A stretch of 21,582 nucleotides of DNA, from positions 1 to 21,582 of IMG/VR virus record IMGVR_UViG_3300005086_000040, one strand, 5' to 3'. The notes under the pieces were generated by a model, which did no database searches, had not been told where the DNA came from, and saw only the letters and a list, made by a program, of their open reading frames with translations. This document shows positions 1 through 7,484 of this stretch, in pieces (position 1 is the first letter of the stretch; each line of letters opens with the position of its first letter). The stretch comes from a virus. A program made the position numbers and the translations under genes.

Positions 1-554
1 TAGCCCACGGTGCGGCTGCCGCGGTCGAACGGCTGCACCAGGGGCGGCCTGACCAGCTCGTCCACGTAGAGGTCGACGACGCCGCGCTTGTCCGTGTAGA
101 TGCGGGCGTAGCTGTCGCCGAACACGCTACCCAGATAGGCCATAGGGTAGGCGGACCGGTTTAGGATGCCGGACAGGTCTTCGCGAATCTCCTCCACGAT
201 CTTGCCCAGCTGTTCGTTCTGCTCGGCGGCCGGGCGCTTCTCGATGAAGACGATATCGCCCGACGTCTCGTGTCCGCCCAGGGCGGAGGTCACCAGCAGC
301 TTGATGGCGGACGACACGATGGGGTCGGCCTCCATCTGCGCCCACTTGTCGTAGATGGCCTGTCGCGTGCGCGCCTGGCGTGACCCCGACGCCAGAAGGC
401 TCGCGACCGTGGTCGTGCCGGCACCATAGAGCATGGTGTCGGACGGCGATATTTCGTGGCTCTCGGGGAGGTGCTCGCTCTCCCACTTCTTGGCACCAAT
501 GCCGAGTCGTGAGAGAAGCCCTCGCCGATGCCCAGTGGAAGATGATTTAGGCAT
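1..554 (-). CDS. Portal protein, N-terminal part (runs off the left edge)
   Basis: This is the first 184 codons of a phage portal protein; the 3' end lies beyond base 1. The portal is the dodecameric ring at one capsid vertex through which DNA is packaged and ejected. Residues 67-93 hold a portal-like segment (IYDKWAQMEADPIVSSAIK), in which a subunit of known valence carries paired-helix 'DP.VSSA' spacing, followed by a GDSYARIYTDKRGVV stretch near residues 147-161, as in T4 gp20-like and P1-like portals. I cannot see the stem or clip domains. The start is placed at the ATG at 554-552. A second in-frame ATG lies six codons upstream (573-571); both sit in the arms of a perfect hairpin and neither has a clear Shine-Dalgarno sequence. 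It is the last gene seen in the operon, 50 bases after the 139-aa gene and close to the DarB-like gene; a darB-portal neighbourhood is, from memory, also the P1 arrangement. The family call is from sequence reading only. Confidence 0.72.
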   Translation of the reverse strand, partial: MPKSSSTGHRRGLLSRLGIGAKKWESEHLPESHEISPSDTMLYGAGTTTVASLLASGSRQARTRQAIYDKWAQMEADPIVSSAIKLLVTSALGGHETSGDIVFIEKRPAAEQNEQLGKIVEEIREDLSGILNRSAYPMAYLGSVFGDSYARIYTDKRGVVDLYVDELVRPPLVQPFDRGSRTVG

Positions 555-575
555 GGCCCGATGGTGGGCCATGCC
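550..575. promoter_or_regulatory. Perfect 10-bp hairpin over the portal start codon
   Basis: The arms GGCATGGCCC (550-559) and GGGCCATGCC (566-575) pair perfectly around a 6-base loop. On the coding (minus) strand both candidate portal ATGs (573-571 and 554-552) lie inside the stem. No T-run follows on either strand, so it is not a standard intrinsic terminator. A role in limiting portal translation or in RNA processing is inference. Confidence 0.6.
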
Positions 576-604
576 AGGGCGGGATCAGCGGGGCGTTTTC
601 CGGC

Positions 605-1024
605 TTAGGCGTCGGCGAGGCGGGATTCCATGTCCTCGTCTTCCAGGGTGTAGATGGCGCCGGTCTCGCCATCCAGGATGAACTGGTTGGTGCCCACTGC
701 CTGCGTGGCCAGGTAGCGGGTGCGGAACTCGTCGGCCATGACGATGGTCTCGGCCGGCGTCTCACCCTGGTAGGCGGCACGCACCATCGGGTCGTCGCGC
801 TCGCCCAGCTCCCGGCCGCTGTCGATCAGCAGCGCCTTGAGCGCCCACCAGTAGGGCCCATAGTCCCGGTACCGAAGCGGATCCTTGGCCAGGCGGCGCT
901 CGACCACCCCCAGCGCGAAGCCGGGGAGGTCTGAGAAGCCGCGATTCTCCTTGAGGGCGGCGGCCCGCTGCCGGGCCAGCGCCTTGATCTCGTCCTCGTC
1001 GAACAGGTGTTCCGTGAATGCCAT
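605..1024 (-). CDS. Hypothetical protein, 139 aa, between the DarB-like and portal genes
   Basis: I do not recognise this protein. It is acidic and mostly helical in appearance, begins MAFTEHLFDEDEIKALARQ, has no signal peptide, membrane segment or cysteine, and contains an aromatic patch (YGPYWWALKALL, about residues 55-66). Its C-terminus is Asp/Glu-rich (YTLEDEDMESRLADA). The start codon is one base after the TGA of the DarB-like gene (TGACATG), with GAGAGG just upstream, so translation is almost certainly coupled to that giant gene. The position between a virion anti-restriction gene and the portal fits a small capsid or portal-associated protein, or a chaperone for DarB packaging, but nothing in the sequence proves either. 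The gene is well supported as coding: it is translationally coupled and its length and codon usage match its neighbours. Confidence 0.8.
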   Translation of the reverse strand: MAFTEHLFDEDEIKALARQRAAALKENRGFSDLPGFALGVVERRLAKDPLRYRDYGPYWWALKALLIDSGRELGERDDPMVRAAYQGETPAETIVMADEFRTRYLATQAVGTNQFILDGETGAIYTLEDEDMESRLADA

Positions 1025-1025
1025 G

Positions 1026-4000
1026 TCAGCCTCTCAGGTTGAGTTCTTGGGCGGCGCGCGGATGGTCGGCGATCAGCGCGTTCCAGGCCTGGCGGCGCAC
1101 GCGCCATGCCGTCTCCTTGCGCACCCAACGCCGGTAGCTGCCGTGCCGGGTGCCGTACTCCTTGATGCGATCCTTCCAGGCGCGGGTATCGCCTTCGATC
1201 AGCACCATCTCGTCGGGGTCGCCGCCGGCGCTTCCCGCGGGCGCGGGCTCGTCTGCCGGCGCGCTGCCGGTGTCGTCGGGCAGTTTCTCGGCGATGGCGA
1301 CCATGGCCCGGCGCTGCAGGTGGTGCGGCAAGTATGAATGGCCCTCGCCGTCGAAGTCGAACCACGGGGCGTGCGCCTCCATGAAGGCCTCGACGTTGCG
1401 ACCAATCTCGTCGCCATCCTCGCCGACCAGGGTCGCGGCGAAGGCCTCCTCGTTCAGGCCCTCGCGAATCAGTTGGCGCAACCGATAGAGCTCGCCGGGC
1501 AGGTCGGACGCCTTGAGCTTGAGCCCGTGGGCAATGGCGTAGTCGCGCAGCGCCTCGGCCTTGGCCGGGCGGTCGCGAACCACCTCGACGTCGTTGCCGA
1601 CCACGAAGTCGGACCCCTCCCAGCGCTTGATGACGGCCTTCTGCTCCTCGGCGATCCTGGCCAGCACCTCGGACCCTGCCGGCACTTCCTCGGCGCGCAC
1701 CGCCAGCGGGAAGTGCGGGGCAGGCAGCGAGTAGGAATAGCTCGAATAGGCGGCCGATACGTCGGTCTCGCGACGCGTGGCCACCGCCGGACAAGCCGTG
1801 GAGTAGGTGTTGAGCGTTTCGCCGGCACGCTCCGCCGCGTCCTCGATGGCGGCGGCACGGGTCAGGCACTCCTCGTACTTGGCAGACCCCGGGTAGACGA
1901 TCTCGCCCACCGGCACCAGGGCATACAGCAGGGCGCGGCGTTCGCGGCCATCCACCACGGCGGTGGCCCCGGGGCGGAAGTCGGACAGCCCGCCGCGACC
2001 GACCACGAACAGCTCGCCATCGGCCAGCACGAAGCATTCGGCGATCACCGGCTGGTCGCCCACCAGCACGCCGTTGCCGGCCTCGAAGGCCTCGGCCACG
2101 CCATCGGGCAGGCCGCCGACCTCCTTGGCCTGGCGCTGGTAGCTCTCCACCGCCTGGCGGCGCATCTGGCGCGCCATGTCGACCTCGGTCTCCCACTCGT
2201 TGACCAGCTCCGACTCGTGGTCGACATCGATATCGACGGCCCCGAAGCCCAGCCGGCCCCGGCGCAAGGCCTCCACCAGGTCGGACGCGCGATTCTCGCC
2301 GCGCTTGGCACGATCCAGGAAGGTGGTCACCACCTCGCGCGGGCTCAGCGGGGCATCGCCGCTGCGCTCATTCTGGCGGGTCTGGTAGTTGTAGCTGGCC
2401 CGATGGAAGGTCGCCGCCTCCTCGATCTGGCGTTGCAGGCCGCGCTCCTTGACCTCCAGCTCGGCCAGCAGGCCCTCGTTCTTGGCCCGGGCCGACTCGC
2501 TCATCTTGGGGCGCGACAGCCGCTTGCGGACCTTCTCGGTCTGCCCCATGGCGCTCAGCAGCTGCCCCATCTTGCGCGCCACCCAGTCGCTGGCCTGCTC
2601 GTTATCGGCCAGGAACTGGTTCTGCTTGTCGATGGTGTCCAGATTGATGCGCTGACGCTCGCGGTTGGTCGTGGCTCGGCGCTCGGCCTCCTTGGCGGCC
2701 ATCGCCTCCTGAATGCGGGTCACGGCATCGGCGTCGCCCACCACGTCGATCAGCGCCTCCATCTGCTCGCGGCTCATGCCGCCGCTGATGGCCAGGCTGT
2801 CGCCGCCGTCGGGCTTCATCATGGCGCCAATCCAGTCCGCCTTGCTGTTGACCAGGGAGCGCTTGGCGGTGTCGAAGGTGCCGTCGGCGTCGTAGTGGTA
2901 GACCGTGACCTGCTCAGTCTTGTTGCCCTGGCGCACGCCGCGACCGTTGTGCTGGGTCAGGCTGTCCGGCGTCCAGCCGATGGTCAGGTGGTGGATGGCC
3001 TGCGTGCCCTTCTGCAGGTTGATGCCGACCTCCGCCTTCTCGTTGGCGATGATCACGCGGTACTTGTTGGCCTCGCCCGGGGCGTTGAAGCCATCCTGCA
3101 CCTCCATGATCTCCTCCGGGCTGTTGTTGCGCTGCCCGGTGACGACGGCGATGGCCGATGCCGGTACGCCGGCTCGACGGGTCAGCAGCCGGCGGATCTT
3201 GTTGTGAAGACCCAGCAGGTCGCAGAAGATGATCTGCTTGGCGTGCGGGATGCGATTGCCCTCGGCATCCACACCGCGCGGGGTCGCCGCCTCGGTCTGG
3301 AAGTTCTCGAGCATGGCGGCCAGCTTGGGCGGTACCGAGACGTCGATCTCGACGCCGGCCTTGTCGGCCATGGCCTCGAAGCGGTCCTGCGTGTCCGAGC
3401 TCACGGTGTCGAGCACGATGGCGCCACCCTCGATCCACGCCTTGACCGGCATCTTGTACTGGCGGCCGACCACCTCGCGGTTGGCGTCGCGGATGGTCTT
3501 CACGCTGACCGCTTCCTCCGCCGTGGCGTTGGGCCCGGGGCGGGTGCGCTGCTCGGTGGGCGGCTTGGCGTTCCACTGCTCCACCAGGGCGCGGGCCTGC
3601 TCCTCCTCGCCGTCGTTGATCACGTAGCGCGACACCCGGGCATCGAGGTCGGGGTCGGCGATGAGCATGGTCATCTTGTTGATCAGGTTGAAGGGGTGGC
3701 CGACGAGCTCCATGGGCTCGCCGAACTTGCCGGCGATGCGCTCGAAGGCCGCCGCGTCGCCGCGGTTCTCGCCGCGCTCCGCCATGGCGTCGGCGGCATA
3801 GCGATAGGCCTGCTTGTACTCCTCCAGCTGCACCACGGTCGCCTCCGGCAGCTGGATGCTGCTGGCCCGCTCCGGGGCGTCCGGCACCTTGATCTGGCTG
3901 CCGACGTCATCGGCGTTCTTGATGGTAGCCACCTGGCGCATGGCGCCGCGCAGCATCTCGACGTTGTTGAGCCCCTTGAACACGTTGATGGCCCGGCTCT

Positions 4001-7000
4001 CGCCGTCGATGGACTCGTCGTCCTCGTTCTCGATCTGGCACACGGTGTTCATGAAGCCGTCGGCGCCCGATGTGCCGATGAACATGTCGTTCACGCGGTC
4101 ATGACCCACGGCCAGGGCCATCATGGAGTAGATCTCCAGCGGGCTGTTGGTGATGGGCGTGGCGGTCAGCAGCATGACGCCATCGCCCCGGGCGCCGCTG
4201 CCGCCACGGATGGCCCAGGCCTTGGCCTGCGCATCGAGGCCGCGCTTGGACGCCGGCGACTGCGACAGGTACTTGCCACCCTTGAAGTCCACGGTGGTCG
4301 CCGAGTTCTTGAACACGTGGGCCTCGTCGATCACCAGCGAATCGATGCCCATGTCCTCGAGGAAGGGGGCGGCGCCGTCCTTCTTGCCCAGCACGTCGAC
4401 GATGGTCGCTGCCTTGCCCTTGGCGCGCTCGTCGGCCTTGCGGTCCTCGCTCTCGGCGAAGGACTGGTCGGCGCTGCGCATGTAGGACTCGTAGCCGGTG
4501 ATGGTGTCGTCGCGCAGCCGGATCCGCTCGAAGGCCTCCATGGTCATGAAGATCTTGCTGTGGCGGTTCTCCATGATGCGGTTGAGGTCTTCGTCGTAGG
4601 CCGACGAATCCACGCGGCCGTCGCGCAGCCCCACGTAGAGGCAGTCATCGGTGCTGGCGTAGGCCTTGGCGCTCTCCTTCTGCCAGTTGGACAGCACGGA
4701 GTTGGGGACCACGAAGACGGTCTTCTTCTTGGCGCCGATGGACTGCACGTACTGCGCCACCGCCAGCGCGGTGAAGGTCTTTCCCAGTCCTACGTCGAAG
4801 CCGTTGATGCCGGAGAAGTCGCGCGCGCGGGAGCGCACGTAGGCGTTTTGGTAGCCGTGCAGCTCGAGCTCGGGGTTCATGCCCGGGATGGCCAGCGGGC
4901 TCTCGTCCTCGGGCTGGGCGAAGCGCAGCTTCTCCGGGTCGTTGGCCTGGCTCTCCAGCCGCGACACCACGTTGGCGTTGCCCCGCGCCCAGCCGTTGAA
5001 CTGCTCGTTGGCCTTGTTGACCAGGGCGCGAAGCTCGCGGATGCCCTCGGCATCGCCCATGTCCAGCTTGGTGCCGCCCAGGGTGATGGTGCCGTTCTTC
5101 AGGTAGGCGCCGATGCGGCGGATCAGCTTCTCGCGGTCGGTCAGCTGGCTACCCGGGATGTCAAACTCGATGCGCGGCTCGCTGGTCTTGTCGTCGAAGG
5201 TGACCACCGCTCCGGGGTGCACGAAGCGACGCAGGAACTCGGCCTTCTCCTCGAGGGTGACGTAGGGGCTGAACAGGTTGAAGGAGATGCGCGACACGTC
5301 CACGCGGTCGATGCGCTCGGCAGCCACCGCCTTCTGGCGCATCAGCTTGGCGCGCACCTTGTCGTTGGGCGCCGCCGCCATCTCGGCGTCGATGCGCTTC
5401 ACGAACTCGCCGTAGCTGCCCACGTAGTAGTCGTCGGCGCGACTCACCTGGCTGCCGTCGGCGGACACGCACCAGTCGTCGTTGGCGAACGGGTCGAAGC
5501 CGTCGCCCAGCACGGTGCGCGCCTGCTCCAGGCTGACCCAGCTCGACTGATTCTCGTACAGCAGGCCCTCGAAGCCGTGCTCGGCGCTCACCTGCATGGC
5601 GGGCGCCTCCTGCACGTCGCCACGCCACAGCGCGCTGAAGCCGGCCTTGCGCTGATAGTGGGCGGCCAGCTCGCCCAGGCCGCGACGCAGCTCGCCGTCC
5701 ACGCCCTTGACCCGCCGCGCGGCGGCCGCCTGGCGCTTCATCGCCTCGGAGAGCTTGGCATAGCCGGACAGGAAGTCGGTACCGCTGCCCCGCCCGCTCT
5801 CGTCCAGCACCTGCGATACGGCCAGGCCCACCAGGCCGGGCGCCCACGCGCGGGCGCGGGCATCGTCGTCGGGTAGCTTGTCCAGGGTGGCCAGCGCCGA
5901 CGCCAGCCAGGCCGGCATGTCCAGGGTCTGGGAGGTGTCGCGCATGTACTGACGCAGCGTCAGCGCATCGTCATAACTCATGCCGGCGTCGAAGGCGGTG
6001 TAGGCGTCCTTGAACTGTCCCAGCAGCTCGGCGCCGCGCACGTCGCGGCTGCCCGCCTCCAGTGGCACCCACTGGCCGTCCCGCAGCTGCAGGGTCTGGC
6101 CGGCCTGAGTCAGGGTGTCGCCCTCGTGGTAGATGATGGGCTGGGTCTCGGCCGCCTCCAGCAGCATCCAGTCGACACGACTGCCCGGCAGGCGGCGAAT
6201 CAGCTTGGCCACCTCGGGGACGCTAGCCGGGTTCTTGACGCGATCGACGTCGCGGAACTTCTCGGGGTCCTTGGGCACGAACTCGCCGAGCACGAAGCGC
6301 CGGCCCTCGCCCTTGAAGTAGCGCCCCTCGACGAACTCGCCCCACATGACCTTGGCCTCGGCCAGGGTCTCGGGCGCCTGCTCGTGTAGCTCCTCGATCT
6401 TATCGGCGGCGTCGCGGCCGTACTTGCGGAAGAAGATGACGTCGGTGATGGTGTCCGCGTCGGCGGCGCCGAACACGCTGTTGGGCAACCGGTAGGCGCC
6501 CAGGAACTCGGCCTTCAGGCTGGCCCGCTGGCGTAGCTTGACCTCGGCGCCGCCCCGGCCCGACACGCAGCGCGGCGGCACCACGAAGGCGGCCAGGCCG
6601 CCGGGCTTTAGCTTGTCCAGGGAGCGCAGGATGAAGTAGGCCTCCAGGGTCTCCTTCTGGTACTTGGGGTCCAGGTTCTGATTGCCACCACGGTCGGCCA
6701 CGGTGCCGAACGGCACGTTGGTCACCACGGCGTCATAGCTCTCGTCGGGGGTGGCCGCCGCCACGGCCTCGAAGGGCGATACCGTGGCTGTGTAGCCGGG
6801 GCCGGCATTGACCAGGGCGTTGATGGTGCCCGACGTCTCGTCGAGCTCCACGGCATCCACGGCGGCATGGCGCGGCGCCGTGGCGCCGAACACGCCGGTA
6901 CCGGCCGCCGGGTCGAGAATCTTGCCACCACTGAAGCCCATCGCGCCCAGGGCATCCCAGATGCCCTCGGCAATCGGCTTGGGCGTGTAATACTCGTAGG

Positions 7001-7472
7001 CCGACCCCTTCTTGCCGTCGGCGCCGACCAGGGCCCCGCCGTTGCCGGAGTAGCCGGCCAGCACGGCGCGATCCTCGTCGGTCAGCTCCTCGCGGGCGAC
7101 TTCGCCGGACTGGATGCGGGCCAGCAGCTCGACGGCGGCATTGTTGGCCTTCTGGCGCTGCCCCTTGGTGCGCTTCTCGTCGTGGCTGTACAGCCCAGCC
7201 GTAGGCTGTCGCGGCGTCTCGACGGGCTCGGGCGGGTCGCGCTCGGCCTTCATCGCCTTGCCCGGGTCGGCGGCCAGGGTGGCCGCCTTGAGCTCGGTGC
7301 GAATCTCGTTGGCCCGCTTCACCAGCGTCAGGCGCTGCGCCATGGCGGCGATGCCTTGCGGCAGGGCGATAAGCTCCTTGCGCACGCGGCCCAGCTCGGA
7401 CACCAGCTTGAGCCGGGCCATCATCGCCTGAGCACCGCCACCGGCAGAGGCATCGTCGTAGATAGGCTTCAT
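1026..7472 (-). CDS. darB: DarB-like anti-restriction protein: N6-adenine methyltransferase fused to SNF2-type helicase
   Basis: A 2148-aa protein close in size to P1 DarB (about 250 kDa), which is injected with phage DNA and protects it from type I restriction. A gamma-type methyltransferase domain lies near residues 155-350: SAM-binding motif I (LDPAAGTGVFG, 186-196) and catalytic-loop motif IV in the form NVPFG (252-256) instead of NPPF/Y. A superfamily 2 SNF2-like helicase spans about 860-1560: Walker A GFDVGLGKT (891-899), DEAH (1049-1052), TATP (1103-1106), motif IV region (IIFCDLLGLHNK, 1414-1425), motif V (ANEKAEVGINLQ, 1476-1487) and motif VI (QHNGRGVRQGN, 1507-1517). The last 590 residues, including a helical charged stretch at 1590-1700, match nothing I know. 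The start has AAGGAG eight bases upstream and lies 12 bases after the DarA-like gene, so the two are co-transcribed. Family and motifs are seen; packaging into the virion and protection against restriction are inferred from P1. Confidence 0.9.
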   Translation of the reverse strand: MKPIYDDASAGGGAQAMMARLKLVSELGRVRKELIALPQGIAAMAQRLTLVKRANEIRTELKAATLAADPGKAMKAERDPPEPVETPRQPTAGLYSHDEKRTKGQRQKANNAAVELLARIQSGEVAREELTDEDRAVLAGYSGNGGALVGADGKKGSAYEYYTPKPIAEGIWDALGAMGFSGGKILDPAAGTGVFGATAPRHAAVDAVELDETSGTINALVNAGPGYTATVSPFEAVAAATPDESYDAVVTNVPFGTVADRGGNQNLDPKYQKETLEAYFILRSLDKLKPGGLAAFVVPPRCVSGRGGAEVKLRQRASLKAEFLGAYRLPNSVFGAADADTITDVIFFRKYGRDAADKIEELHEQAPETLAEAKVMWGEFVEGRYFKGEGRRFVLGEFVPKDPEKFRDVDRVKNPASVPEVAKLIRRLPGSRVDWMLLEAAETQPIIYHEGDTLTQAGQTLQLRDGQWVPLEAGSRDVRGAELLGQFKDAYTAFDAGMSYDDALTLRQYMRDTSQTLDMPAWLASALATLDKLPDDDARARAWAPGLVGLAVSQVLDESGRGSGTDFLSGYAKLSEAMKRQAAAARRVKGVDGELRRGLGELAAHYQRKAGFSALWRGDVQEAPAMQVSAEHGFEGLLYENQSSWVSLEQARTVLGDGFDPFANDDWCVSADGSQVSRADDYYVGSYGEFVKRIDAEMAAAPNDKVRAKLMRQKAVAAERIDRVDVSRISFNLFSPYVTLEEKAEFLRRFVHPGAVVTFDDKTSEPRIEFDIPGSQLTDREKLIRRIGAYLKNGTITLGGTKLDMGDAEGIRELRALVNKANEQFNGWARGNANVVSRLESQANDPEKLRFAQPEDESPLAIPGMNPELELHGYQNAYVRSRARDFSGINGFDVGLGKTFTALAVAQYVQSIGAKKKTVFVVPNSVLSNWQKESAKAYASTDDCLYVGLRDGRVDSSAYDEDLNRIMENRHSKIFMTMEAFERIRLRDDTITGYESYMRSADQSFAESEDRKADERAKGKAATIVDVLGKKDGAAPFLEDMGIDSLVIDEAHVFKNSATTVDFKGGKYLSQSPASKRGLDAQAKAWAIRGGSGARGDGVMLLTATPITNSPLEIYSMMALAVGHDRVNDMFIGTSGADGFMNTVCQIENEDDESIDGESRAINVFKGLNNVEMLRGAMRQVATIKNADDVGSQIKVPDAPERASSIQLPEATVVQLEEYKQAYRYAADAMAERGENRGDAAAFERIAGKFGEPMELVGHPFNLINKMTMLIADPDLDARVSRYVINDGEEEQARALVEQWNAKPPTEQRTRPGPNATAEEAVSVKTIRDANREVVGRQYKMPVKAWIEGGAIVLDTVSSDTQDRFEAMADKAGVEIDVSVPPKLAAMLENFQTEAATPRGVDAEGNRIPHAKQIIFCDLLGLHNKIRRLLTRRAGVPASAIAVVTGQRNNSPEEIMEVQDGFNAPGEANKYRVIIANEKAEVGINLQKGTQAIHHLTIGWTPDSLTQHNGRGVRQGNKTEQVTVYHYDADGTFDTAKRSLVNSKADWIGAMMKPDGGDSLAISGGMSREQMEALIDVVGDADAVTRIQEAMAAKEAERRATTNRERQRINLDTIDKQNQFLADNEQASDWVARKMGQLLSAMGQTEKVRKRLSRPKMSESARAKNEGLLAELEVKERGLQRQIEEAATFHRASYNYQTRQNERSGDAPLSPREVVTTFLDRAKRGENRASDLVEALRRGRLGFGAVDIDVDHESELVNEWETEVDMARQMRRQAVESYQRQAKEVGGLPDGVAEAFEAGNGVLVGDQPVIAECFVLADGELFVVGRGGLSDFRPGATAVVDGRERRALLYALVPVGEIVYPGSAKYEECLTRAAAIEDAAERAGETLNTYSTACPAVATRRETDVSAAYSSYSYSLPAPHFPLAVRAEEVPAGSEVLARIAEEQKAVIKRWEGSDFVVGNDVEVVRDRPAKAEALRDYAIAHGLKLKASDLPGELYRLRQLIREGLNEEAFAATLVGEDGDEIGRNVEAFMEAHAPWFDFDGEGHSYLPHHLQRRAMVAIAEKLPDDTGSAPADEPAPAGSAGGDPDEMVLIEGDTRAWKDRIKEYGTRHGSYRRWVRKETAWRVRRQAWNALIADHPRAAQELNLRG

Positions 7473-7484
7473 CCTTGGGTCTCC

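Noticed and set aside
826-2196. A 456-codon minus-strand frame rich in Arg/Gly inside the DarB-like gene.
   Set aside because: Out-of-frame shadow of the C-terminal part of the DarB-like gene; Arg/Gly/Ala low-complexity composition is typical of a shifted GC-rich frame.
1338-5876. A 1512-codon open frame on the plus strand, antisense to the DarB-like gene.
   Set aside because: It is in exact codon register with the real gene, so its stops correspond to sense codons TTA, CTA and TCA, which are avoided in this GC-rich genome. Its translation is Leu/Gly/His/Val-rich with no domain, while the sense frame has complete MTase and helicase motifs.
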